This document shows positions 18,256 to 26,303 of a stretch of DNA of 47,491 nucleotides, piece after piece. The position numbers and the translations under genes were made by a program. The stretch covers positions 1 through 47,491 of the forward strand of contig NZ_CAJYIS010000066.1 of the NCBI RefSeq assembly GCF_913775425.1. The letters run 5' to 3'. The stretch is from an uncultured Enterococcus sp. Lineage in GTDB: Bacteria > Bacillota > Bacilli > Lactobacillales > Enterococcaceae. Position 1 is the stretch's first letter. Every line of letters begins with the position of its first letter. The notes under the pieces were generated by a model. That model did no database searches. It had not been told where the DNA came from and was given only the letters and a program-made list of their open reading frames with translations.

Positions 18256-20199
18256 ATGACTAAGACGAACATCGTTGTCGTCGGTGCCGGATACGCCGGA
18301 GTAGCTGCTACTAAATTCATGGCTAAAAAATTCAAAAAAGACCCAGACGTAGCCATTACATTAATTGATCGTCATTCTTATCATACAATGATGACTGAAC
18401 TTCATGAAGTTGCCGGTGGACGTGTCGAGCCCGATGCAATCCAATATGATTTACAGCGTTTATTTGCACGTAAGAAAAATGTACAATTAGTTACTGATAC
18501 GGTGACCGCAATTGACAAAGAAAAAAAAGTCGTGAAAACCAAGTTAGGCAATTATCCTTTTGATTATGTAGTTTTAGGTATGGGTGGCGAACCAAATGAT
18601 TTTGGCACACCGGGTGTGAAAGAAAACGGCTTTACGTTATGGTCATTTGAAAATGCCGTCAAAATTCGTGAACATATCGAAAAAACGGTAGCGAAAGCGG
18701 CTATCGAGCCTGATGCAACAGTTCGTAAAGCAATGTTAACGTTCGTTGTTTGTGGTTCTGGATTTACGGGTATCGAAATGATCGGAGAATTAATCGATTG
18801 GAAAGATCGCTTAGCTAAAGAATACAAATTAGATCCAAGTGAATTCAATCTAAAAGTGGTCGAAGCAATGCCAACGATTTTAAATATGTTAGATCGTAAC
18901 GATGCAGCCAAAGCTGAACGTTACTTGAAAAAGAAAAACGTTGATCTTGTATTAAATGCACCAATCGTTGAAGTGGCAAAAGATCATATCAAACTAAAAG
19001 ATGGTTCAGTGATTCCAACGCATACTTTGATTTGGACTGCTGGTGTCAAAGCAACTTCAGATGCTGCTGACTTTGGGCTAGAAGCTGCTCGAGGCAATCG
19101 CTTGATTGCAAATGAATATATGGAAGCAAAAGGTTACGAAGATAAAAATATCTATGTCATTGGTGACTTAGTCTATTATGAAGAGTTTCCAAATACACCA
19201 ACACCGCAAATCGTGCAAGCAGCTGAACAAACGGGACATACTGCTGCAGCGAATATCGTTGCTTCCGTTAAAGGAAGTGAAAAACATAAATTCAAAGGGA
19301 ATTATCAAGGATTTATGGTTTCGATTGGTTCTAAATGGGGTGTTGCGAACTTATTTGATAAAATCCATTTAAGTGGTTTCTTAGCAATCGTAATGAAGCA
19401 TGTTGTGAACTTGAAATATTTCTTTGATATCCGCTCTGGTTATTATATGTTCCAATATCTAATGCATGAATTCTTCCATATTAAAGATGACCGCAATGTC
19501 ACACGCGGACACTCTTCACGCTATGGGAATGTATTATGGTCTGTTCCTCTTCGTGTATTTTATGGATTGGTTTGGTTCATTGAAGCTTTCAAAAAAATTG
19601 TTGGTGATGGTCAATGGCTAAAACCTGGCACGTGGTTTGGTGAAGGTTCTTGGTTTACTGGAAACAGCGTGTTCCCTTGGACTTGGGATTATCAATCAGT
19701 CGCTGATGTCGCAAGTGGAGCTTCTCAAGCAGCTGAAGCAACAAGCGGGGCTAGTGGTGCCGGTGCGACAGCAACGGCCGAAACGGCAACTCAAGTGGCT
19801 CATTTTGGTTTGAGCTATGCTTATGGCGAGCAACCAATGGCTGTCATTGAAAAATCACCAGATTGGTTTATGAGTATCATGAAATTCATTATGCCAAATA
19901 TGGAAGTAGCGATGTTCTTCCAAAAAATGATGGTATTCGTTGAAATCGGAATTGCACTAGCTCTAATGGCAGGTCTATTCACTTGGTTGTTCAGTGCAAC
20001 TACGATTGTACTCGTTTTAACATTCTGTATGTCAGGAATGTTCTATTGGACAAATATCTGGTTCTTACCAGTAGCATTTGCTTTAATGAACGGTTCTGGT
20101 CGTGCTGTCGGATTAGATCGTTGGGTAATTCCATGGTTACAAAAAACATTAGGTAAATGGTGGTATGGAACACCAAGATCCATGTACGGACAAAAATAA
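18256..20199 (+). CDS. ndh2: Membrane-anchored type II NADH dehydrogenase of the EET locus
   Basis: This 647-residue protein would oxidise NADH and reduce demethylmenaquinone without pumping protons. The first 400 residues are a two-dinucleotide-domain flavoprotein: FAD-binding G-A-G-Y-A-G at residues 10-15 and NAD-binding G-S-G-F-T-G near 170. Unlike ordinary NDH-2 (about 400 residues), it continues with a hydrophobic segment near 430-450, an Ala/Ser/Thr-rich linker (about 482-515) and three hydrophobic segments (about 555-615) resembling DoxX-type helices. The length fits the membrane Ndh2 of the Listeria EET locus. The long C-terminal region may dock the enzyme to EetA/EetB; this is inference. 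A strong terminator follows five bases after the stop. Confidence 0.93.
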   Translation: MTKTNIVVVGAGYAGVAATKFMAKKFKKDPDVAITLIDRHSYHTMMTELHEVAGGRVEPDAIQYDLQRLFARKKNVQLVTDTVTAIDKEKKVVKTKLGNYPFDYVVLGMGGEPNDFGTPGVKENGFTLWSFENAVKIREHIEKTVAKAAIEPDATVRKAMLTFVVCGSGFTGIEMIGELIDWKDRLAKEYKLDPSEFNLKVVEAMPTILNMLDRNDAAKAERYLKKKNVDLVLNAPIVEVAKDHIKLKDGSVIPTHTLIWTAGVKATSDAADFGLEAARGNRLIANEYMEAKGYEDKNIYVIGDLVYYEEFPNTPTPQIVQAAEQTGHTAAANIVASVKGSEKHKFKGNYQGFMVSIGSKWGVANLFDKIHLSGFLAIVMKHVVNLKYFFDIRSGYYMFQYLMHEFFHIKDDRNVTRGHSSRYGNVLWSVPLRVFYGLVWFIEAFKKIVGDGQWLKPGTWFGEGSWFTGNSVFPWTWDYQSVADVASGASQAAEATSGASGAGATATAETATQVAHFGLSYAYGEQPMAVIEKSPDWFMSIMKFIMPNMEVAMFFQKMMVFVEIGIALALMAGLFTWLFSATTIVLVLTFCMSGMFYWTNIWFLPVAFALMNGSGRAVGLDRWVIPWLQKTLGKWWYGTPRSMYGQK

Positions 20200-20203
20200 A
20201 CGT

Positions 20204-20238
20204 AAAGGCTGGGGAGGAAAAACTTCTCCAGCCTTTTT
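20204..20238 (+). terminator. Terminator after ndh2
   Basis: AAAGGCTGG (20204-20212) pairs with CCAGCCTTT (20228-20236), and the stem continues inward to about 14 pairs around a 5-nt A-rich loop. Five T follow. It separates ndh2 from eetA, so eetA-eetB-dmkB rely on readthrough or on a weak promoter with TATGAT-like boxes near 20248-20260. Confidence 0.8.
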
Positions 20239-20285
20239 CTAAAGATATGATATGATAAACACAAAGATGAAGAAAGGAGTCCAAC

Positions 20286-20711
20286 ATGAAACTAAAAACC
20301 TTGATCAAACAAAGTCGAATGAAACCACTAGACGTTGTCATTATTTTCTTTTTGATCCTGTGCTCCTTTTTGCCTTTAGCCATTTTTGGTTACCAACAAG
20401 GTCATGCAGATAGTGCCACCAATCAAACGATTGCCGTTTTACGAGTAGATGGTAAAGAAATCAAAACCTTTGATCTATCGGATGATAAAAAAAGCTATAC
20501 CTATATGTATAAAGATAAAGATGGAGATTATAACTTGATCGAAGTCGCCGATGGTAAAATTCGCGTTAAAGATACGAATTGTGGAGACTTGATTTGTGTT
20601 CGTCGTGGTTGGATCTCTAAAAAAGGTGAATCGATCGTCTGTTTACCGCACAAATTAGTGATCGACATCCAATCTTCTACAGGAGGTGACGACGGCGAAT
20701 TAATTTATTGA
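20286..20711 (+). CDS. eetA: EetA, NusG domain II-containing membrane protein of EET
   Basis: This 141-residue protein has one N-terminal membrane segment (about residues 15-37) and an outward-facing beta-rich domain of the NusG domain II type. Its cysteines (N-C-G-D-L-I-C near 100 and V-C-L-P-H near 118) are a feature of this family and could bind a metal or a redox group. In Listeria, EetA and EetB form the membrane part that passes electrons from quinol to outside flavins. An AAAGGAG ribosome binding site precedes the ATG, and the stop overlaps the annotated start of eetB. Confidence 0.88.
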   Translation: MKLKTLIKQSRMKPLDVVIIFFLILCSFLPLAIFGYQQGHADSATNQTIAVLRVDGKEIKTFDLSDDKKSYTYMYKDKDGDYNLIEVADGKIRVKDTNCGDLICVRRGWISKKGESIVCLPHKLVIDIQSSTGGDDGELIY

Positions 20712-21289
20712 TCGCCTTGCCTATGTTCCCTTCTCGTTTACGCAAATTGATGTTTATCTCGCTTCTTGTAGCTCAAGGTGTAGTCCTGGGGATTCTTGAA
20801 AATATGATCCCTTACCCTTTTGGTTTTGCTCCAGGAGCAAAACTTGGTCTTGCTAATTTAATTACGATTATCGCTATTTTTACTATGCCAAAACGAGATA
20901 GTTTTTTACTCTTGTGGTTGAGATTATTTTTGACTACATTACTGGGAGGGACACTTTCTACCTTTTTATATAGTATGAGTGGTGCCTTATTAAGTTATTT
21001 TGGCATGCTTTTAGTCAAACAACTAGGTCCAAAACGAGTCAGTATCGTTGGTATTAGTGCCACTGGTGGCTTTATGCATAACGTCGGCCAGCTAGTCATG
21101 GCCTCTTTGATCGCTAAATCTTGGACTGTAATGCTTTATCTACCCGTTTTATCTTTTCTTGGTATCTTATCTGGGATCGCGATTGGGATCGCAGCAAATT
21201 TCTTATTACAACGTGTTGAAACATTAAAAAAATTCCGACAAGATTACGAACGGCAAACCAATACTCATTGGTTTACGGATCAAACGTAA
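20708..21289 (+). CDS. eetB: EetB, Gx transporter-family membrane protein of EET
   Basis: This protein of up to 193 residues has five or six membrane segments and belongs to the family once labelled heptaprenyl diphosphate synthase component I, related to ECF substrate-binding proteins. With EetA it is needed for EET in Listeria. The start is uncertain. A TTG at 20708 overlaps the eetA stop, an ATG lies at 20723, and the only strong ribosome binding site (AGGAGGTGA, 20681-20689) is 12 or more bases upstream of any candidate and is itself part of eetA coding sequence. The closest in-frame codon at good distance is ATT at 20699. The gene ends 15 bases before dmkB. Confidence 0.88.
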   Translation: MIALPMFPSRLRKLMFISLLVAQGVVLGILENMIPYPFGFAPGAKLGLANLITIIAIFTMPKRDSFLLLWLRLFLTTLLGGTLSTFLYSMSGALLSYFGMLLVKQLGPKRVSIVGISATGGFMHNVGQLVMASLIAKSWTVMLYLPVLSFLGILSGIAIGIAANFLLQRVETLKKFRQDYERQTNTHWFTDQT

Positions 21290-21304
21290 CAAAGGAGCAA
21301 GCCG

Positions 21305-22285
21305 ATGAAACTTCATCCTTTGTGGGCAGAGTATCCCACACTTCAAACAGAACTAAAAGCTACACGTACCTTAATGGAATCTTCTATTAAGTTAACAAAT
21401 AAAGAGGTCGAACAAGCAATTTTAACAATGATCGAATCAGGTGGTAAATTACTCCGTCCTGCCTATCAATTGCTTTTTGCAACATTTGGTCCCGACCAAA
21501 ATCGTGATAAAGCGATTGCGATCGCAGCTTCGATCGAACTCCTTCATACTGCAACTTTGATTCATGATGATATTGTCGATGAAGCGGAAGTAAGACGGGG
21601 AACTTCAAGTATCCGAGCTCATTTTGGAAATGCGACAGCTGTCTATGCCGGTGATTACTTATTTGTTTCCTGTTTTAAGCTAATGTCCGCTTACGCTTCT
21701 TCTTTAAAAAGTCTTCAACTACATTCAAATAGTATGGAAAAAATTTTAAATGGTGAACTTGGTCAAATGGATCATCGTTACCATTACACCATTACGGTGG
21801 AAGAATATTTAGAGACTATCTCAGGAAAAACAGCAGAATTATTCGCCCTCAGTTGTGGTATTGGCGCAATCGAAAGTGGTACGAGTGAACGCTTTGCCAA
21901 AAAAGCTAGTGATATCGGAATGGCCATTGGAATGGCATTTCAAATTATCGATGACAGCTTAGATTATTCCCAAAAAGAACAAGTTCTTGGAAAACCCGTT
22001 TTAAATGATGTGAAACAAGGTGTATATTCTTTACCGTTGATTATTAGTTTGAATCAAGCACCCGAACGCCTCTTGCCGCTTTTAATGAAACAAAATGCGA
22101 TGACCATAGAAGATCAACAACAAATTTGGGAGATCGTCCAAGAACAAAATGGTGTAAAACAAGCCTATAGCTATGCCGAACAATACACTAAAAAGGCATT
22201 GAAATTAATTGCTAGTTTGCCTGAAACACCTGCTAAAACACAGCTCACCACGTTAACGAAAACCATTTTGAATCGTCATAATTAA
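21305..22285 (+). CDS. dmkB: Polyprenyl diphosphate synthase (DmkB)
   Basis: This 326-residue trans-prenyltransferase has the two aspartate-rich motifs D-D-I-V-D (residues 88-92) and D-D-S-L-D (216-220) that bind magnesium and diphosphates, plus G-K-L-L-R-P near 47-52. It would make the long isoprenoid chain that DmkA attaches to the naphthoate ring. A GCAAAGGAGCAAGCC-type ribosome binding site precedes the ATG. It is the last gene of eetA-eetB-dmkB and is convergent with the gor-like gene across repeat copy C. Chain length cannot be read from the sequence with certainty. Confidence 0.92.
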   Translation: MKLHPLWAEYPTLQTELKATRTLMESSIKLTNKEVEQAILTMIESGGKLLRPAYQLLFATFGPDQNRDKAIAIAASIELLHTATLIHDDIVDEAEVRRGTSSIRAHFGNATAVYAGDYLFVSCFKLMSAYASSLKSLQLHSNSMEKILNGELGQMDHRYHYTITVEEYLETISGKTAELFALSCGIGAIESGTSERFAKKASDIGMAIGMAFQIIDDSLDYSQKEQVLGKPVLNDVKQGVYSLPLIISLNQAPERLLPLLMKQNAMTIEDQQQIWEIVQEQNGVKQAYSYAEQYTKKALKLIASLPETPAKTQLTTLTKTILNRHN

Positions 22286-22288
22286 AAC

Positions 22289-22463
22289 TGAGACTGCGAC
22301 AGAAGTGAACGGCTCTAAGAAATAAGCCGCATCATTCCGATAATGAATTTATCTATTTCGGTCATGATGCGGCTTATTTTTTTCCAAGGAGCTACTTCTG
22401 GAATGCCGTGTATACGATTTTTAAAGGGGGATGACAGCTTTCTGTCATCCCCTTATTTTTTTC
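22289..22463. repeat. Dispersed palindromic element, copy C (inverted relative to A and B)
   Basis: Read on the minus strand it matches copy B: hairpin (22427-22452), CCAGAAGTAGCTCC (22385-22402 region), central hairpin with a perfect 15-bp outer stem (22321-22335 with 22364-22378), then CACTTCTGTCGCAG at the dmkB end. It fills the gap between convergent dmkB and gor. The flank gene whose transcript enters the element from the CTGTCACAG-like end is dmkB, matching rpoC for copy A and dmkA for copy B. Confidence 0.85.
22427..22463 (+). terminator. Terminator hairpin for dmkB transcripts (end of repeat copy C)
   Basis: GGGGATGACAG (22427-22437) and CTGTCATCCCC (22442-22452) form a perfect 11-bp stem with a 4-nt loop, followed by TTATTTTTTT on the plus strand. 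It would stop eetA-eetB-dmkB readthrough into gor; on the minus strand it may also serve gor (CCTTTAAAAAT follows). Confidence 0.85.
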
Positions 22464-22475
22464 ATATAACAAAAC

Positions 22476-23825
22476 TTAGCGCATAGTAACAAATTCTTCA
22501 GCACCTGTTGGATGGATTGCTACTGTGTTGTCAAAGTCAGCTTTTGTAGCTCCCATTTTGATCGCTACTGCAAACCCTTGTAACATTTCATCTACTCCGC
22601 GTCCGATGGCATGTAGTCCAATAATTTTTTCTTCTTTACCTAAGCAGACTAATTTCATCTCACAAGGTTGACGATAGTCACCTAGTGCAAAATACATCGG
22701 TGTAAATTTAGAATGATAGATTTTGATTGCATCTTGACCATATCTTGAGATAGCATCGGCTTCTGAAAAACCGATCGTCGCAATTGTTGGATGGGTAAAG
22801 ACGACAGTTGGAATAAATTCATACTCTAAGTGCATCAAAGTTTGATCATTGAATAAACGTTCAGATAAACGTCGACCGGCAGCGATGGCTACTGGTGTTA
22901 ATTCTACAGCTCCCGTTACATCGCCTACTGAATAAATCGTTTCGGCTTTTGTTGCTTGAAACTTATCAACTTCGATATGTCCTTTTTTACTTAATGTCAC
23001 ATCTGTATGTTCCAAACCTAAGTGCGCCGTATTCGGATTACGTCCACCGGCAAAAAGTACTGTTTGTGCATGTACTTCTTTACCATTTTCAAAAGTCGTG
23101 ATATATCCATCGCTAACTTTTTCGATTTTTTCAGGTACATGATACGCACGGGTATCGATCCCCATTCCTTGATAGATCTCGATCAATTGTGTGGATAACA
23201 TTTCATCAAAACTACGCAAAGGTCGTTCTTTACGATAAGCCCAAGTTACTTGGCTCCCTAGACCATGTAATACACCGGCTAGTTCTGCCGCAATATAACC
23301 GCCACCGATCACTAAAACAGATTGCGGTAATTCTTCTAGAGCAAAAAAACCATTGGAGTCAATCGCAAATTCGCCGCCTGGGATATCTAATTTACTAGCA
23401 TGTCCACCTGTCGCAATCAGGATATGTTTACCTTCATAGATTTGATTATCCACAGAAATATGTGAGTTATCCACAAACTGTGCATAACCTTTTAATAAAG
23501 TCACTTTATTTTGATCTAAACCGCGTTGATAAGATCCATGGATTCGTTCGATATAGGCCTCACGATTTTTGACTAACGTTTTAAAATCAAATGAGTCTAC
23601 TTTTGCTTCGATACCATAATCGATTGCATCACGTTTGATTGTTTCTAAAATATCACTTGCTTGCCACATAACTTTTTTTGGTACACAACCAACATTGACA
23701 CACGTTCCACCTAATTCATTAGGTTCAACTAATAATACTTTAGCACCATGCATCGCAGCACGATTTGCTGAAGCGATACCGCCACTTCCGCCTCCGATAA
23801 CAATATAATCATATACTTGACTCAT
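22476..23825 (-). CDS. gor: Glutathione-disulfide reductase-like FAD/NAD(P) disulfide oxidoreductase
   Basis: This 449-residue flavoenzyme has the FAD motif G-G-G-S-G-G, the redox-active pair in [13 protein letters not shown] (residues about 38-50), an NAD(P) motif near 175, and a C-terminal dimer domain ending with the catalytic H-P-T-G-A-E-E. It would reduce glutathione disulfide or a similar low-molecular-weight disulfide with NADPH. The start was set at ATG 23823-23825, after AAGGAAG with 7-base spacing; the open frame upstream to 23885 overlaps its promoter. Exact substrate is not certain, but family length and motifs fit Gor well. Confidence 0.88.
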   Translation of the reverse strand: MSQVYDYIVIGGGSGGIASANRAAMHGAKVLLVEPNELGGTCVNVGCVPKKVMWQASDILETIKRDAIDYGIEAKVDSFDFKTLVKNREAYIERIHGSYQRGLDQNKVTLLKGYAQFVDNSHISVDNQIYEGKHILIATGGHASKLDIPGGEFAIDSNGFFALEELPQSVLVIGGGYIAAELAGVLHGLGSQVTWAYRKERPLRSFDEMLSTQLIEIYQGMGIDTRAYHVPEKIEKVSDGYITTFENGKEVHAQTVLFAGGRNPNTAHLGLEHTDVTLSKKGHIEVDKFQATKAETIYSVGDVTGAVELTPVAIAAGRRLSERLFNDQTLMHLEYEFIPTVVFTHPTIATIGFSEADAISRYGQDAIKIYHSKFTPMYFALGDYRQPCEMKLVCLGKEEKIIGLHAIGRGVDEMLQGFAVAIKMGATKADFDNTVAIHPTGAEEFVTMR

Positions 23826-23856
23826 TTGGCCACTTCCTTCATCTTCTTTGTGACTA

Positions 23857-23885
23857 ACGCTATCATGTTCTATTTTTTCCGTCAA
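23857..23885 (-). promoter_or_regulatory. gor promoter
   Basis: On the minus strand TTGACG (23880-23885) is 17 bases from TAGCGT (23857-23862), preceded by an extended -10 TG. The -10 is poor, so strength is uncertain. Confidence 0.5.
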
Positions 23886-23903
23886 GCAAGCCTACTCCAA
23901 ATA

Positions 23904-23932
23904 AAAAATCTCCCTTAGATCAGGAGATTTTT
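23904..23932 (-). terminator. Terminator after trhP2
   Basis: AAAAATCTCC (23904-23913) and GGAGATTTTT (23923-23932) form a 10-bp stem with a 9-nt loop and U-rich 3' arm, four bases after the trhP2 stop. Confidence 0.8.
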
Positions 23933-23936
23933 CAAC

Positions 23937-25178
23937 TTATTTTTTTTTGCGGATCATATCGCCGACATTTACTGGTTCATTTACTTCCATAGTTAAGATC
24001 ATCATCGGATTAGGTGCCCGATCGATCATTTCGCCTTCTTCATTTTTCATAGCGACCACTGTTTGTTCAAAATGGTGGAAGTTTGGACCATAAAATTCGA
24101 TTTCATCGCCGACCTCAAATAGATTGCGTTGTCGAATCGTTGCAATCTTGGTTTCTTCATCATAGGCTAAAACTTCACCGATAAATTTATATTGTGGAAT
24201 TTTACGACGTTCACCAAATAATTGTTCTTCATCAGACGGTACTTGATAATAAAAACCTGTAGCAAGTTCACGTTGGGCCACTTTCCATAATTCATCGATC
24301 CACTCTTGTTTACACACATAATGCTCAGGATCCGCCATATAACTATCAACTGCTGCTTTATACACGTTTGCGACTGTCGACACGTAATGGATCGATTTCA
24401 TTCGGCCTTCGATCTTGAAACTATCGACCCCATTTTGAATCAAATCTGGAATATGCTCGATCATCGACATATCAACTGCACTCATCGAAAACTCTTCTGC
24501 GACCGCCCCGTTTTTTGTAAAACTTCGACGTTCCGTCCCAAAAGGTAGATCATACAATTCGTATTTCCAACGACAAGATTGCGAACACCCCCCACGATTA
24601 GCATCGCGCATCGACATATGATTAGATAACGTACAACGTCCAGAATAAGAAATACACATCGCGCCATGAATAAAGGCTTCGATCTCGACATCTGTTTGCT
24701 TACGGATCTTAGCAACTTCAGCCATCGACACTTCACGCGCCAAAACGATTCGCTCTAAACCTTCTTCTTTCCAAAATTCTAAGGTTTCTGCATTAGTGGC
24801 TGAAGCCTGTGTGGATAAATGAATAGGTAATCCTGGTGCTTCAGTTGCGCAAATCTCGATCAAGGCTGGATCGGAAACGATAACAGCTGAGATCCCGATA
24901 TCTCTTAGTTGACGGAAAAAATCGCCCGCGCCTTCTTGATTGCCTTCATGTGTGACCATATTGGCTGCGACATAAACTTTTGCATTGTGTGCTTTCGCAA
25001 AAGCGACACCTTCTTGCATTTGTTCATAGGTAAAGTTCCCTGCGCGACTACGAAGGCCATACGCATTACCGCCAATGTAGACCGCATCCGCTCCGTAGTG
25101 AATCGCTGTTTTTAATTTTTCTAATGTTCCAGCAGGTGCTAGAATTTCTGGACGTTTAAGTGGTGTGTTGACTTGCAT
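23937..25178 (-). CDS. trhP2: tRNA uridine-34 5-hydroxylation protein TrhP2 (peptidase U32 family)
   Basis: This 413-residue protein matches B. subtilis YrrO/TrhP2. The U32 signature is present near residues 165-180 (E-A-F-I-H-G-A-M-C-I-S-Y-S-G-R-C), with more cysteines in G-G-C-S-Q-S-C about 20 residues later, which likely hold an iron-sulfur cluster. The TrhP pair makes 5-hydroxyuridine at the tRNA wobble position using prephenate, although older annotations call it a collagenase-like protease. The start is ATG 25176-25178, 7 bases after an AGGGGAG site; an in-frame TTG six bases upstream is less likely. It follows trhP1 by 18 bases. Confidence 0.9.
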   Translation of the reverse strand: MQVNTPLKRPEILAPAGTLEKLKTAIHYGADAVYIGGNAYGLRSRAGNFTYEQMQEGVAFAKAHNAKVYVAANMVTHEGNQEGAGDFFRQLRDIGISAVIVSDPALIEICATEAPGLPIHLSTQASATNAETLEFWKEEGLERIVLAREVSMAEVAKIRKQTDVEIEAFIHGAMCISYSGRCTLSNHMSMRDANRGGCSQSCRWKYELYDLPFGTERRSFTKNGAVAEEFSMSAVDMSMIEHIPDLIQNGVDSFKIEGRMKSIHYVSTVANVYKAAVDSYMADPEHYVCKQEWIDELWKVAQRELATGFYYQVPSDEEQLFGERRKIPQYKFIGEVLAYDEETKIATIRQRNLFEVGDEIEFYGPNFHHFEQTVVAMKNEEGEMIDRAPNPMMILTMEVNEPVNVGDMIRKKK

Positions 25179-25196
25179 GGTCAAACTCCCCTTTCC

Positions 25197-26117
25197 TTAT
25201 TTGATTGCGTCTGGTTCTAAATGGAAAAAACCTTGATCTAGTGTCCGCTCTTTAGGATGGTGTGCACGAATGATTTGTTCTAACATCTGTGCTTCTTCTT
25301 CAGCGAATTCACCTTGTTCGATTTGTTTACGTGCCTGATCATATGCTTTCACGATTTCTACAAACGCTTCACCTGGTGTATAAATCCCATCTAGTTTCCA
25401 AGTATCATAACTTGCTTGAGCTAAATCACGTAATTCGCCCGTTAGAGCGATATCATGATTGGCAAAAATATGTGTACCATGTTGATCTTCAAAAATCGAA
25501 TAATGTGTTTCTGGTTTTTTGGGTTCGGATAAAAAAAGGCCCTGCTGTCTGTCGATTCCTTCATCTTGTTTCGTAAAGCGATAGTAATTTTGTAATAAAG
25601 GACGTTTTGATTGATGGATACAAGTAGCACCATACACTAAGACTTCTACTGGAATCTTAAGGGTAGTAGCCATCGTCTGCATTTCTTTAAAGGGCACTTC
25701 ACGTGCTAAAACAGCTGCTTTTGCACCTTTACGACCCCAAAAATTGATTTGACGTGCGCTTGTAACCATGGTTTCACCATCATAGACAAATGGTAATGTC
25801 AATGCTGGTTGTTTTCGCATCAGATAAATGATTCCCGGATCTCCTAATGTGATTTGATCGGCCTTTTGTTCGACCAAAAATGTTAGGTATTCAGGGATTT
25901 GTGCCATTTTTTCAGGATGCATGATCCCATTTACAGCAATAAGCACTTGTTTTTCTTGTACATGTGCCATCTCAATCAATTGCTTTTGTTCATCACGTGT
26001 AAATGAATTCGGCAAACGTAGTCCGTACGTTTCTTCCCCAAAATAAATACAGTCGACGTATGGCAAAATAGCGTGTGCTTGTGCCAACGATTCAACTGTA
26101 GCAATAAGTTTGATCAT
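25197..26117 (-). CDS. trhP1: tRNA uridine-34 5-hydroxylation protein TrhP1 (peptidase U32 family)
   Basis: This 306-residue protein is the shorter U32-family partner, like B. subtilis YrrN/TrhP1. It has the U32 region V-E-V-L-V-Y-G-A-T-C-I-H-Q-S-K-R but lacks the second cysteine cluster seen in TrhP2, as is usual for the short partner. It starts after an AAGGAGGATG ribosome binding site. The pair stands alone here without the methyltransferase TrmR found beside it in Bacillus. A GATAAT box at 26146-26151 on the minus strand may be its -10. Confidence 0.88.
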   Translation of the reverse strand: MIKLIATVESLAQAHAILPYVDCIYFGEETYGLRLPNSFTRDEQKQLIEMAHVQEKQVLIAVNGIMHPEKMAQIPEYLTFLVEQKADQITLGDPGIIYLMRKQPALTLPFVYDGETMVTSARQINFWGRKGAKAAVLAREVPFKEMQTMATTLKIPVEVLVYGATCIHQSKRPLLQNYYRFTKQDEGIDRQQGLFLSEPKKPETHYSIFEDQHGTHIFANHDIALTGELRDLAQASYDTWKLDGIYTPGEAFVEIVKAYDQARKQIEQGEFAEEEAQMLEQIIRAHHPKERTLDQGFFHLEPDAIK

Positions 26118-26260
26118 GAAGCATCCTCCTTTTCAACAAATTCATATTATCACAAACTATCGTAAAAAAAAAGCTGATTAGAAAAAAATAATTTCTATAT
26201 CGCTTTATTTAAAGACTTTCCAGCTATACAGCCTTCGCTATCGATTTGTGATTTTTATAT

Positions 26261-26297
26261 AAAAAAATGAGATGTGACAACTCTCTGCCACATCCCA
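26261..26297 (-). terminator. clpC terminator, related to the repeat hairpin
   Basis: GATGTGACA (26271-26279) pairs with TGCCACATC (26286-26294) with one mismatch; the minus strand continues with TCATTTTTTT. The stem sequence is nearly that of the hairpins in copies A, B and D of the dispersed element, but no further part of the element is seen. Confidence 0.8.
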
Positions 26298-26303
26298 TTT
26301 TTA

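Noticed and set aside
23826-23885. N-terminal extension of the gor-like gene
   Set aside because: The extension begins at the TTGACG of a candidate promoter and lacks a ribosome binding site; family length agrees with the start at 23825.
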